A DNA stretch of 64,000 bases from Nocardia panacis (GTDB lineage: Bacteria; Actinomycetota; Actinomycetes; Mycobacteriales; Mycobacteriaceae). The translations under genes and the position numbers were made by a program. This document shows positions 14,533 through 23,366 of this stretch, piece by piece (position 1 is the first letter of the stretch; the number at the start of each line of letters is the position of its first letter). The stretch lies in contig NZ_QZFU01000016.1 of the NCBI RefSeq assembly GCF_003598715.1, positions 248,001 through 312,000 of the forward strand, read 5' to 3'. Below the pieces are notes generated by a model. That model made no database searches. It was not told the origin of the DNA and saw only the letters and a program-made list of their open reading frames with translations.

Positions 14533-15774
14533 TCACCGCTTCGGTGTGACTCCCATGAGGGTGGCCAACTGGATGGCGATCGGGCTCAGGTTCAGCTTCT
14601 CCGGATCTGTCTTCGGCACCGAATCCCACGGCTGGACGATACTGGGATCGGCCAACTCGGCCCGTGCGCCGCCGCGCACCGCCGTGGGATTGCCGAACGG
14701 CACGGTGCACTTCGCGTCCTTGTTGAACGGGAAATCGTCGCGGGTGTCGTCGAAATTCGGATCGCGCGCCTTCATCTCGGCCAGGATCCGCTGGGTGCCC
14801 TCGTAGCCGACCGTACACGCGGGCGGGTTGTTGGTTTCCAACACCAGGCCGAAATGACTGGTGTTGTCGCCGGGGGCCGTCGCGGACGCGCCGACCGACA
14901 ACTGCGGCAACATCTGCAGCAGCGGTCGGACCGCGTAGAACTTCGGGGAGATGGCCAGCATGAGCTGACGCAGATTGGTCAGATCCTCGGTCAGTGCGCC
15001 ACCGCTCTCCTTCAGCAGCGCCTGCACCTGCGCGCCCGCGTCCTTGCCGGTGCCGATGAGCCTGCGAATATCCGGATCGTTGGCGCGCAGTTGCGCGGTG
15101 AGCTGGTCGAGTCCGTCGCTGAAGCGGCGGATCGCGTCCGACTGGTCGGCCTGGGCGCCCAGGGCGACCCTGCCGTCACGGATCAACCGAATCGTCTGCG
15201 GCAAGGTGTCGTTGAAGGTGGCGGTGAACTTGTTGAGCGAGTCGACGAGGATCTTCAGATCGTCGCCCTTGCCGTCCATCGCCTTGCCCAGTTCGGTGAC
15301 CGTGGTGTTGAGCGCGTTGAGGTCGACGGTGCTGGTGAAGGTGTCCACACTCTGCACCAGTGTCTGCACCGGCACCGGCGTGGTCGCGCCGTGGATCACC
15401 GACCCCTCGCGCAGGTACGGGCCGTTGTCGGTATCCGGTTGCAGGTCCAGGTACTGCTCGCCGACGGCGGATCGGTTGGCCACCACGGCCTTGGCCGTAT
15501 TCGGGATCCTCGGTGCGTCCGAATTGACGGCGAGATCGATGAGCACGCCATCGGAGGTGAGTTCGACATCGCTGACCCGACCGACCGGAACTCCGCGATA
15601 GGTGACCTCCGCGCCCTTGTATATGCCGCCGGTCCGATCCGAAGCCACCTGGACCCGATACTGGCCGAAGCCGAACATCTGCTCCAGCCGGATATAGCGC
15701 GCGCCGACGAAGACGACGCCGACCACCGCGATGATCACGAAGGCCACCAACTGCCAGCGAACGAGACGGCTCAT
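14533..15774 (-). CDS. mceF: Mce family protein MceF
   Basis: The 413-residue protein has an N-terminal membrane anchor (VAFVIIAVVGVVFVGARYI) and the MCE/MlaD domain (YRVQVASDRTGGIYKGAEV, TYRGVPVGRVSDVEL, AVVANRSAVGEQYLDLQ). A long helical region and a C-terminal region with one Cys (GFEGTQ-like block around PPACTVGYEG) follow. Mce proteins assemble as a hexameric or hetero-hexameric tube that carries lipids from the outer layer to the YrbE permeases. Its start overlaps the mceE stop by 4 bp. Confidence 0.93.
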   Translation of the reverse strand: MSRLVRWQLVAFVIIAVVGVVFVGARYIRLEQMFGFGQYRVQVASDRTGGIYKGAEVTYRGVPVGRVSDVELTSDGVLIDLAVNSDAPRIPNTAKAVVANRSAVGEQYLDLQPDTDNGPYLREGSVIHGATTPVPVQTLVQSVDTFTSTVDLNALNTTVTELGKAMDGKGDDLKILVDSLNKFTATFNDTLPQTIRLIRDGRVALGAQADQSDAIRRFSDGLDQLTAQLRANDPDIRRLIGTGKDAGAQVQALLKESGGALTEDLTNLRQLMLAISPKFYAVRPLLQMLPQLSVGASATAPGDNTSHFGLVLETNNPPACTVGYEGTQRILAEMKARDPNFDDTRDDFPFNKDAKCTVPFGNPTAVRGGARAELADPSIVQPWDSVPKTDPEKLNLSPIAIQLATLMGVTPKR

Positions 15775-17003
15775 CGCGGGGCCACCCCCAACTGCTCCAG
15801 AATCCGGCCGAGCGGATCACGCGGCAGCCCCGCCGCCGGGGCCACCGCCATATTCGGTGGCAGCGGCAGCAGCGAGACCGTCGGCCAGCCGGGTCGCGGA
15901 CCATTGCCGTTGTAGTACGGATTGGACGGATTCACCGGCACCTCGGGACCGGTCGGCGGAATATAGACCGGATCCGGTTTGCCCACACCGAGATTGCTGA
16001 GCGTCACCCCGATCTGCAGATCCACCGAGAGCCAGGTGTTCACCGCGCCGCCGAAGGTGCTCTCCAGCGCCGAATCCGGGAACGGGTAGGTGGGGATCAG
16101 CGGGAAGGCCGTCACCAGATCCGGTGCGGCCCTACCCAATTCCTGCAGGGTTGGGCGCAGCGAGGTGAGGTCGCGGATCAGGTCGGTCTTGGCGGTCTCG
16201 AGGATGTCGAAACCCGCCTGCCCGACCCGGTCCAACTGGCGCAGCAGCCCGATGAACTGCGGGCGCTGCTCGTCGAGAATCTTTATGCCCTTGGGCAGTT
16301 CGTCGAGGATCTTGCCGATCTGATCGTTCTGGGCCGCCACCCGCCCGCCCAGGGTGTTGAGACCGTCGAGGGCGGTGGTGATGTCGTCGACCTGCTTGTT
16401 GAGGCCGGTCACCAACTGTTCGGTCTGCTCCAGCAGTGAGCGCACCCTGGTCTCGCGACCGCCGAGCGTCTTGTTCAACTCGGTGACGATCGGCGTCAGA
16501 TTGGCCACGCCGCCGCCATTGAGCAGCAGCGACAGTGCGCCGAGTATCTGTTCGATCTCGGTGGCATGTCTGGTGCGGCTCACCGGGATGGTCGCGCCGT
16601 CGCCGAGCTTCTTCGCTTCGGGTTCCTCGGTCGGCCGGACGAGTTCGATGAACTTCTCCCCCAGCAGATTCGTCTGTTTGACCTCGGCACGCGCATTGGC
16701 GGGCAGATCGACCGAGGAGTTGACCAGCGCGCGCACGCTGGCCGTCCAGCCGTTGCCCGCCAGGCCGATCGTCTCCACGCGCCCGACCGGAACGCCATCC
16801 ACCTTGACCGCGGACTGCGGCACCAGATCGAGCACGTCGTCGAATTGGATGTCGAGGTGCATCGGGTGCGCGCCCACATCCGCGCCACCGGGCAGCGGCA
16901 CGCTGTAGATGCCGTCCGCGGCGCAGCCCGTCAACAGCAACCCGGCCGTGGCCAGTGCCGTAGCGCCCGCCGAAGCGCGTCGAATTCCCTTGCGACACAG
17001 CAT
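15771..17003 (-). CDS. mceE: Mce family lipoprotein MceE (LprK/LprN type)
   Basis: The signal peptide ends in a lipobox, LLLTGCAADG, so Cys at about residue 27 should be lipid-modified; MceE is the lipoprotein of mce operons. The MCE domain follows (MHLDIQFDDVLDLVPQSAV, VDGVPVGRVETIGL, VKQTNLLGEKFIEL). A helical tube-forming region and a Pro-rich tail with repeated NPYYNGNGPR-like residues complete the 410-residue protein. It abuts mceD directly and overlaps mceF by 4 bp. Confidence 0.95.
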   Translation of the reverse strand: MLCRKGIRRASAGATALATAGLLLTGCAADGIYSVPLPGGADVGAHPMHLDIQFDDVLDLVPQSAVKVDGVPVGRVETIGLAGNGWTASVRALVNSSVDLPANARAEVKQTNLLGEKFIELVRPTEEPEAKKLGDGATIPVSRTRHATEIEQILGALSLLLNGGGVANLTPIVTELNKTLGGRETRVRSLLEQTEQLVTGLNKQVDDITTALDGLNTLGGRVAAQNDQIGKILDELPKGIKILDEQRPQFIGLLRQLDRVGQAGFDILETAKTDLIRDLTSLRPTLQELGRAAPDLVTAFPLIPTYPFPDSALESTFGGAVNTWLSVDLQIGVTLSNLGVGKPDPVYIPPTGPEVPVNPSNPYYNGNGPRPGWPTVSLLPLPPNMAVAPAAGLPRDPLGRILEQLGVAPR

Positions 17004-18269
17004 CTATCGACCACCCCCCTGGGACGGCGGCAACTGATCCGATGGCGTGCCCCCCACCGTGCCCGGCACCGGAGCGCGCTGCTCGTTCTCACCGCTGAGC
17101 AACCCGAACGGTAGGATCAGCGTCGGCGTCTTCACTCCGGCGGTGATCTGGTCGGTGATCTCCTTGCAGTGATCCAGAATCGGTCGCATCTGCCTGCCGA
17201 TGGCCTCGAACTTCGGATCGCCGGGCCGCAACTTGCTCAGGTCGAGCATTCGGCACACCACGCCGAACGGATCCTGCAGATCGGTGAAATTGGCCCGCAT
17301 ATCGAGGGTTCCGGATTCGCCGTTGTGGACATTGATCAGATTGCTCAGCGCCAGCGGCACTACCGGCAGCGCCGCGGCCAACTGATCGCGCTGATCGGCC
17401 AGCGTCTTGGTGAGCGCGGTGAGCGCGTCGGCATTGCCGTGCAGGCGATCCCGATTGTCGTCGACGAATCGCGCGACATCGCCGAGCGCCACCGACAGCA
17501 GCCGCAGCGCCTCGCCCAGATCCTGACGCTCCGAGGCCAGGAAGCTCGACAGATCGGCCAACTGGGTATTGAAGGTCCGCACCTGCTGATCGTTGTCGGC
17601 CAGCATGGTGACGAACTTCTGCAGATTCTTGACGGTATCGAAGATATCGCCCCGCGCGTCGGCGAAATACTTTGCCGCACGTGACAATTGGGTCAGGCTA
17701 TTGGCCAGCGCCTCCCCGTTGCCGGACAGGTTCGCCGCCGAGGTGCGCAGCAACTGATTCACCGCGCCTCGGGAGTTCGCGCCATTGGGTCCGAGCGCGT
17801 CGGACAGTTCGGTGATGCTCTTGTACAACCGGTCCACCTCGACCGGCGTCGCGGTGCGATCGCGCGGAATGGTCGCCGTGCGAGCCATTTTCGGTCCACC
17901 CTTGTACACCGGCGTGAGCTGGATATACCGATCGGAGACGATCGACGGGGTGATCTGGGCGGCGCGCGCATCGGCGGGCACATCGTAGGAGCGGTCCACG
18001 CTCATGACGACCTTCACCTGATCGCCCACCGGATCGACCGAATCCACCTTGCCCACCGGCACACCCAGGATGCGCACATCCGAACCCTGGTAGATGCCCA
18101 CGGAGCGATCGAAATACGCGGTGATCGTCGTCGTGGTGAGTCGGTCGAACATCCACCACAGCACCCCGACCGCGACCAACGCGGCCACCAGCACCAGCGC
18201 GATGGCCGTCTTCGCGCCGCGTCCCGAATTACGCAGCGCGCCAAGGGGATCCTTGCGCCAGTTCGCCAC
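17004..18269 (-). CDS. mceD: Mce family protein MceD
   Basis: The 421-residue protein has a membrane anchor at residues ~20-42 (IALVLVAALVAVGVLWWMF) and an MCE domain beginning ITAYFDRSVGIYQGSDVRI, then GVPVGKVDSVDPVGDQV and TPSIVSDRYIQLTPVY. The long helical region contains many Gln/Asn/Leu heptads (LADQRDQLAAALPVVPLALS). The tail is Pro/Gly rich. It lies one base after mceC and directly before mceE, so the genes are translated as a coupled block. Confidence 0.94.
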   Translation of the reverse strand: MANWRKDPLGALRNSGRGAKTAIALVLVAALVAVGVLWWMFDRLTTTTITAYFDRSVGIYQGSDVRILGVPVGKVDSVDPVGDQVKVVMSVDRSYDVPADARAAQITPSIVSDRYIQLTPVYKGGPKMARTATIPRDRTATPVEVDRLYKSITELSDALGPNGANSRGAVNQLLRTSAANLSGNGEALANSLTQLSRAAKYFADARGDIFDTVKNLQKFVTMLADNDQQVRTFNTQLADLSSFLASERQDLGEALRLLSVALGDVARFVDDNRDRLHGNADALTALTKTLADQRDQLAAALPVVPLALSNLINVHNGESGTLDMRANFTDLQDPFGVVCRMLDLSKLRPGDPKFEAIGRQMRPILDHCKEITDQITAGVKTPTLILPFGLLSGENEQRAPVPGTVGGTPSDQLPPSQGGGR

Positions 18270-18270
18270 C

Positions 18271-19281
18271 TCAGTTACCTCCCACAGTGCGCACCGGCGG
18301 CCGGTCGCCGGGCACCTCGGGCAGTGCGGGCGGGATCAGATTGACGATCACCGCGTCGAACCAGCGGCCGGTGCCGAGCACATTGGCGTACAGCCCGTAG
18401 AACGGCCCGGCCAATTCGAGCGTCTTGGAGATGTTCTGCTGGTTGGCATTCAACATCTCGATGGATGTCTGCAAATTCTTCAGCGCCGGGCCGATCTGCT
18501 GCTCGTTGTCGTGCACCAGCGCGGACAGCTCGGCGGCGACGGTCTTCGCGCCCGAAAGCAACTGCGCGATGGACTGCTGCCGAAAGTTCAGCTCGGTCAA
18601 CAACTGACCGCCCGAACCGAGCAGCTTCTCGAACTGCGCGCTGCGATCGGCGAGCACCCCGGTGACCCCGCGGGTGGCGGCGAACAGCTTCTTCAACTCC
18701 TCGTCGCGCTTGGCCAGCGTCTCCGACAACCGGGCCACGCCATCGATGGAGTTGCGGATCTCCGGCGGCGTGGTCTCGAACGCCTCCGACAGCACCCGCA
18801 TGCTGTCGGCCAACTGGGCCGTATTGATCTGGTCGATATTCTGGGCGGCATCGCTGAAGGCGTCGATCACGTCGTATGGGGAAACCGTGCGCGACAGCGG
18901 AATCGGCGCACTCGGATCGGCAGGTTTGGACCCCTTCGGATCCAGTGCCAGATACTTCTGCCCGAGCAGGGTCTTGATCTGGATGGAGGCCGTGGTCTCA
19001 TTGCCGATCCAGGCATCCTGGGTGCGGAATTCCACCCGAACCCGATCACCCGCCAGCTTCACCTCCGAGACCGCACCCACCTTCACACCGGCGATGCGCA
19101 CCTCGTTGCCCTTCTTCAGCCCGGCCGCCTCGGAGAATTCCGCGATGTACTTGGTGCCTGCCCCGATGATCGGCAGCCGATCCAGGAAGAAGGTCGACAC
19201 CGTCACCAGCAGCACCACGCCGAGTCCGAGAACACCCATGAAGGCGGGGCTGCGCCGCCCCAGCAGTATCCGGTCGTCCAT
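18271..19281 (-). CDS. mceC: Mce family protein MceC
   Basis: A 336-residue protein with an N-terminal anchor (AFMGVLGLGVVLLVTVSTFFL) and MCE domain (YIAEFSEAAGLKKGNEVRI, AGVKVGAVSEVKLAGDRV, IQIKTLLGQKYLALDP), followed by the helical region. The start codon follows the mceB stop with no gap. It is one of six different Mce subunits that form one lipid channel. Confidence 0.94.
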   Translation of the reverse strand: MDDRILLGRRSPAFMGVLGLGVVLLVTVSTFFLDRLPIIGAGTKYIAEFSEAAGLKKGNEVRIAGVKVGAVSEVKLAGDRVRVEFRTQDAWIGNETTASIQIKTLLGQKYLALDPKGSKPADPSAPIPLSRTVSPYDVIDAFSDAAQNIDQINTAQLADSMRVLSEAFETTPPEIRNSIDGVARLSETLAKRDEELKKLFAATRGVTGVLADRSAQFEKLLGSGGQLLTELNFRQQSIAQLLSGAKTVAAELSALVHDNEQQIGPALKNLQTSIEMLNANQQNISKTLELAGPFYGLYANVLGTGRWFDAVIVNLIPPALPEVPGDRPPVRTVGGN

Positions 19282-20361
19282 TCAGTGACCTCCCTTACCA
19301 CTGCAACGCGGCGCGGGGTTGGTGTAAACCGGCTGATTGACCGTCGGCAGGTCGGCGGGCAGGTTGAGCTGCGGCGCCGCGACCGCGCCCGGCCCGACGA
19401 CGACGTCGATACCGCACAGATAGAACTGGAACCACGACCCGTAACTGGCCGCGCGCCCGAGCCTTTCCATCTTCAGCGGCAGATTCCTCAGCGCCTCGTT
19501 CACCTCGTCGCTGCGATCGTTCAGGGTGCCGGTGAGCTGATTCAAACCCGCGATGGACCCCTGCAGCGTCGGACGCACCGGCACCAGCAGGTCGGCGGTG
19601 GCCGAGGCCAGGTTGCCCAGGGAGCTCACCGAGCGGCCCACCGTATCGCGCTCGGCAGCCAAACCGCTGACCAGCGCCTCGGTATTGACGATCAACTGGT
19701 CGAACTGATCGTCGCGCTTGTTCACCGTATCCAGCACGGTGGTCAGGTTTTTCACCAATTGACCGATGACGGCGTCCTTGTCGGCGATCCGGTTGGTCAG
19801 ATTCGCCGTGGTGGTCACCAGGTCGTGAATGGTGCCCTGCTCCCCCTGGAAGACCTGCACGATCTCGTAGGAAAGCTTGTTCACATCGTCGGCGGTGAGG
19901 GTGCGGAACAGCGGCCGGAACCCGTTGAACAGCGTGGTCAGATTGAGTGCGGGACGGGTCTGCGCCAGCGGAATCGTCGCGCCGCCGTTCAACTTTCGCC
20001 CCTGTGCGCCCGCGCCCTGCTCCAGCGCGATATACCGCTGACCGACCAGGTTGCGGTATTTGATGGTGGCGATGGTGGAGGCGGGCAGCCAGTCGCGGTC
20101 GGTGATCTCGAAGGCCACCTCCGCCTGCCGCCGATCCACGATCCGCACCGCGGTGACCTTGCCGACTCGCACGCCTGCCACCCGCACCTCGTCGCCCGGA
20201 TTGAGCGAGGTGACATCGCTGAAGCGGGCCTTGAACGCGGTGCCGCCGCCACTGTAGTTGGCGATGGACAGCCCGAGGAATACCGTCGCCACCACGGTGA
20301 CCACCAGGAATATGGCGAGTTTGGTCAGCGGCCCGCCCATGCCGCGCAGTAGCTGTCTCAT
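19282..20361 (-). CDS. mceB: Mce family protein MceB
   Basis: The 359-residue protein has a membrane anchor (LAIFLVVTVVATVFLGLSIA), an MCE domain (FKARFSDVTSLNPGDEVRV, GVRVGKVTAVRIVDRRQAE, IKYRNLVGQRYIALEQG), a helical region and a C-terminal block with two Cys (FYLCGIDVVVGPG and PAPRCSGKGGH). Its ATG overlaps the mceA stop as ATGA, indicating translational coupling. Confidence 0.94.
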   Translation of the reverse strand: MRQLLRGMGGPLTKLAIFLVVTVVATVFLGLSIANYSGGGTAFKARFSDVTSLNPGDEVRVAGVRVGKVTAVRIVDRRQAEVAFEITDRDWLPASTIATIKYRNLVGQRYIALEQGAGAQGRKLNGGATIPLAQTRPALNLTTLFNGFRPLFRTLTADDVNKLSYEIVQVFQGEQGTIHDLVTTTANLTNRIADKDAVIGQLVKNLTTVLDTVNKRDDQFDQLIVNTEALVSGLAAERDTVGRSVSSLGNLASATADLLVPVRPTLQGSIAGLNQLTGTLNDRSDEVNEALRNLPLKMERLGRAASYGSWFQFYLCGIDVVVGPGAVAAPQLNLPADLPTVNQPVYTNPAPRCSGKGGH

Positions 20362-21698
20362 CGCACGCTCACCTCGCTGCCGCGCAGGGCGGGCGCGCCG
20401 ATCCGGGTGATCCAGGACGGCACGTCGTCCGCCGGAACCCCTTGCGCCGCACCGTAGATGACGCCGAGCGTGTGCTGCTCGAGCGGGGAGCCCACCGAGG
20501 TCGGCGCCGCGGCGGGGTAGGCGCTGAACTGCGCGGGCGCGAGTTTGCCCGTCTCCAGATCGCCGGGATTGCGGGAGGGCACCGCGTAAGCGCCGTCATT
20601 GTTGGCGCCGCCCGCGTACTGCCCCGGATCGGTGCCCGGTGTCTCCGGCACACACCACGGCCCCCTGGTATCGAGCCAGCGCGGCTCGTCCTGATTGGGC
20701 AGGTATTTGCCGCGAGTATTGGTCAGCAGAATGCTCACCCTGGATCCGGGACGATCGGTGCCCTTGCCGAAAATGGCGTCGATGCGCGGCTTCATCTGCG
20801 CGAAATTGGCCAGGGCACAGGCATAACTCGGCGAATAGTAGGCCAACTGCTCGAGCAGCGGCCGCGAATCGGCCGCCAGATCGACGATATTGTCGCGGTT
20901 GGCCGTCAGGAAATCGGCCGTCGTGGCCGAGGCGGGGGTGAGCACCGTGTAGAGCGCGTCGATATCGGTGCGCCGCTGCACGATGGTGGCATTGGTGGTG
21001 CGCAGATTGTCCAGTGCCTCGATCAACTGCGGCAACGCATCCGAATAGGTGGCCGCCACCTTGGCGAAGCTGCGCAGATCCTGCTGGATGTCCGGCATCA
21101 CGCCATTCAATTCGCGAAAGATGGTGTCCAATTTGTCCACACTCTCGCCGAGGGTGAGCCCCTGCCCCGCGAGGGCCTGCGCCAGCGAACCGAGCGTCTC
21201 GGCCAGATCCTGCGGCGGAATCGCCTGCAATACCGGCAGCAAATCGTCGAAGAGCTTGCTCAATTCGATGGAATTGCCGCTCCTGTCCTGTTGCAGGGTG
21301 ACACCGTCGACCAGTTTGCCATTCGGCGCGTCCGGAATGACCAGATCCACATACCGCTCGCCGAATAGCGTCTTGGGCAGCAACCGGGCGGTGGTGTTCG
21401 CCGGAATCTGTTGCGCCTTGGCCGGATCGATCGCGAGATGCAGCGTCACCCGGCCTGCCGCGGTCTCGCTCGAACGCACCTCCCCGACCGAGACGCCGCG
21501 CGCCTTCACCTCGGCATTGCGGGTCAGCGCGTTGCCGACCGTATCGGTGATCACGTCCACCCGGACGGTCCGCACGAAATCCTTGTTGTAGATGGCGATC
21601 GTCGACCAGATGAAGACCGCCACCACCACGAAGAACACGATCCCGAGCAGCCGCACGCGCAGCTTCTCGGTCGCGCGCCAGGCCTGCACCCCGCTCAC
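20358..21698 (-). CDS. mceA: Mce family protein MceA
   Basis: I place the start at the GTG at 21698, which overlaps the yrbEB stop as GTGA and gives 446 residues. An upstream extension of the frame would be antisense-like and overlap yrbEB. The anchor is LLGIVFFVVVAVFIWSTIAIY. The MCE domain follows (VRVDVITDTVGNALTRNAEV, ARGVSVGEVRSSET, ARLLPKTLFGERYVDLVIP), then the helical region and a C-terminal extension with one CALANF and one WCVPETPG Cys. It is the first Mce subunit after the permeases. Confidence 0.94.
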   Translation of the reverse strand: MSGVQAWRATEKLRVRLLGIVFFVVVAVFIWSTIAIYNKDFVRTVRVDVITDTVGNALTRNAEVKARGVSVGEVRSSETAAGRVTLHLAIDPAKAQQIPANTTARLLPKTLFGERYVDLVIPDAPNGKLVDGVTLQQDRSGNSIELSKLFDDLLPVLQAIPPQDLAETLGSLAQALAGQGLTLGESVDKLDTIFRELNGVMPDIQQDLRSFAKVAATYSDALPQLIEALDNLRTTNATIVQRRTDIDALYTVLTPASATTADFLTANRDNIVDLAADSRPLLEQLAYYSPSYACALANFAQMKPRIDAIFGKGTDRPGSRVSILLTNTRGKYLPNQDEPRWLDTRGPWCVPETPGTDPGQYAGGANNDGAYAVPSRNPGDLETGKLAPAQFSAYPAAAPTSVGSPLEQHTLGVIYGAAQGVPADDVPSWITRIGAPALRGSEVSVR

Positions 21699-22561
21699 CC
21701 GGCCACCCGCACCGTCGTCGTGGTGCCCCAAATGGCCAGGCTGAGAAAGAAATCCAGCACGTTGACCAGCACGATCGCCGCGCGCACCGCCCGACCCACC
21801 GCCACACCGACCCCCGCAGGACCGCCGGTCGCGTGGAATCCGTAGTAGCAGTGCACCAGGATGATCACGAACGCGAAGATCAGCACCTTGAGGAAGGAAT
21901 AGAGCACATCCTCCGGTGGCAGGAACAGGCTGAAGTAGTGGTCGTAGGATCCGCTCGACTGCCCGTTGAACCACACGCTGATCTGCCGCGAGGCCAGGTA
22001 GGTGCCAAGCAGACCGACGACGTAGAGCGGGATGACCGCGACGAATCCGGCGATCACCCGGCTGGTGACCAGGAATGGGATGCCCGGCACCGCCATCACC
22101 TCGAGCGCGTCGATCTCCTCCGAAATCCGCATCGCCCCGAGTTGCGCGGTGAACCCGCACCCCACTGTCGCCGAAAGCGCGAGCGCCGCGACAAGGGGCG
22201 CGATCTCGCGGGTGTTGATGTAGGCGGTCAGGAAGCCGGTGAAAACCGAGGTGCCCAGCGCGTCAAGCGCTTTGAAGCCCTGCAGACCGACCACCACGCC
22301 GACCGAACCCGACATCACCACGATCACGCCGATGGTGCCGCCGATCACCGCCAGCGCGCCGGAGCCGAAGGTCACCTCGGCCAACAGCCGCATGACCTCC
22401 TTGCGATAGTGCACGGCGGTGCGCGGAATCCAGGCGATGGCCCGCGAGTAGAACGCCATCTGCTCGCCCGCCCGATCCACCACTTTCAGCGGCGCGCGCA
22501 CGATTTCGGCTGCCCGGCGGGTCGTCTTGGCGAGCACCGGGTTTCGGTATGTGGTTGCCAC
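21695..22561 (-). CDS. yrbEB: MlaE/YrbE family permease B of the Mce transporter
   Basis: The 288-residue integral membrane protein has the MlaE layout: an N-terminal amphipathic region, five or so membrane segments and the conserved cytoplasmic coupling helix (GAMRISEEIDALEVMAVPGIPFLVTSRV). The E-I-D-A-L-E-V core contacts the ATPase. It starts with GTG sharing one base with the yrbEA stop (TAGTG) and its own stop overlaps mceA. With YrbEA it forms the inner-membrane permease. Confidence 0.95.
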   Translation of the reverse strand: MATTYRNPVLAKTTRRAAEIVRAPLKVVDRAGEQMAFYSRAIAWIPRTAVHYRKEVMRLLAEVTFGSGALAVIGGTIGVIVVMSGSVGVVVGLQGFKALDALGTSVFTGFLTAYINTREIAPLVAALALSATVGCGFTAQLGAMRISEEIDALEVMAVPGIPFLVTSRVIAGFVAVIPLYVVGLLGTYLASRQISVWFNGQSSGSYDHYFSLFLPPEDVLYSFLKVLIFAFVIILVHCYYGFHATGGPAGVGVAVGRAVRAAIVLVNVLDFFLSLAIWGTTTTVRVAG

Positions 22562-23355
22562 TATGCACCTTTAGCCGGGACGACCTGCAAATACACCAGG
22601 GTGAGAACGAGATTGACGAAGAACAGCACCAGGAACGTGATCACCACGGATTGGTTCACCGCGTCACCCACGCCTTTCGGTCCGCCTTTGGGATGCAGCC
22701 CCTTGTACGCGGCGATCACACCGGCGATGACCCCGAAGACCAACGCCTTGATCTCACCGATCCACAGGTCGGGCAATTGCGCCAGCGCCGAGAACGAGGC
22801 CAGGTACGCGCCCGGCGTCCCGCCCTGCAGCAGCACATTGAAGAAATAGCCGCCCGCGATGCCGACCACCGACACCAGGCCGTTGAGCAGCAGCGCCACC
22901 AGCGTCATCCCGAGGACGCGCGGCACCACCAGCTTCTGGATCGGATCAACGCCGAGCACCTCCATGGCGTCGATCTCCTCGCGAATGGTGCGCGAGCCGA
23001 GGTCGGCGGCGACCGCCGAGCCGGCCGCGCCCGCGATGATCAGCGCCGTCACCACCGGTGCGGCCTGCTGCACGGTGGCAAGCACACTCGTCGCGCCGGT
23101 GAACGATTCCGCGCCGAGCTGTTTGACCAGCGAACCGGTCTGCAGTGCGACGACCGCGCCGAACGGGATGGCGACCAGGGCGCTGGGCAGGATCGAGACA
23201 CTCGCGATGAACCACGACTGCTCGATGAACTCGCGCAACTGGAACGGCCGGCGAAAGATCTTGCGCACCACGTCGATGAAGAGCGCAAAGATATTGCCGG
23301 CCTGGGCAAATCCCGACTCGAGCGGTGTCAGGAGTCGGGCCAGGGTCGAATCCAC
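22561..23355 (-). CDS. yrbEA: MlaE/YrbE family permease A of the Mce transporter
   Basis: The 264-residue MlaE-family permease contains the coupling helix GSRTIREEIDAMEVLGVDPIQKLVVPRVL and several membrane segments (ALVAIPFGAVVALQTG, VLGMTLVALLLNGLVSVVGIAGG, VVITFLVLFFVNLVLTLVYL). It begins 11 bp after mceG, so ATPase and permeases are probably cotranscribed. Confidence 0.95.
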   Translation of the reverse strand: MDSTLARLLTPLESGFAQAGNIFALFIDVVRKIFRRPFQLREFIEQSWFIASVSILPSALVAIPFGAVVALQTGSLVKQLGAESFTGATSVLATVQQAAPVVTALIIAGAAGSAVAADLGSRTIREEIDAMEVLGVDPIQKLVVPRVLGMTLVALLLNGLVSVVGIAGGYFFNVLLQGGTPGAYLASFSALAQLPDLWIGEIKALVFGVIAGVIAAYKGLHPKGGPKGVGDAVNQSVVITFLVLFFVNLVLTLVYLQVVPAKGA

Positions 23356-23366
23356 GATCGCAGATG

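Noticed and set aside
20358..22160. 600-codon version of mceA
   Set aside because: The extra N-terminal part lies antisense-like within yrbEB and looks non-coding; the GTGA overlap start at 21698 is normal for this operon.
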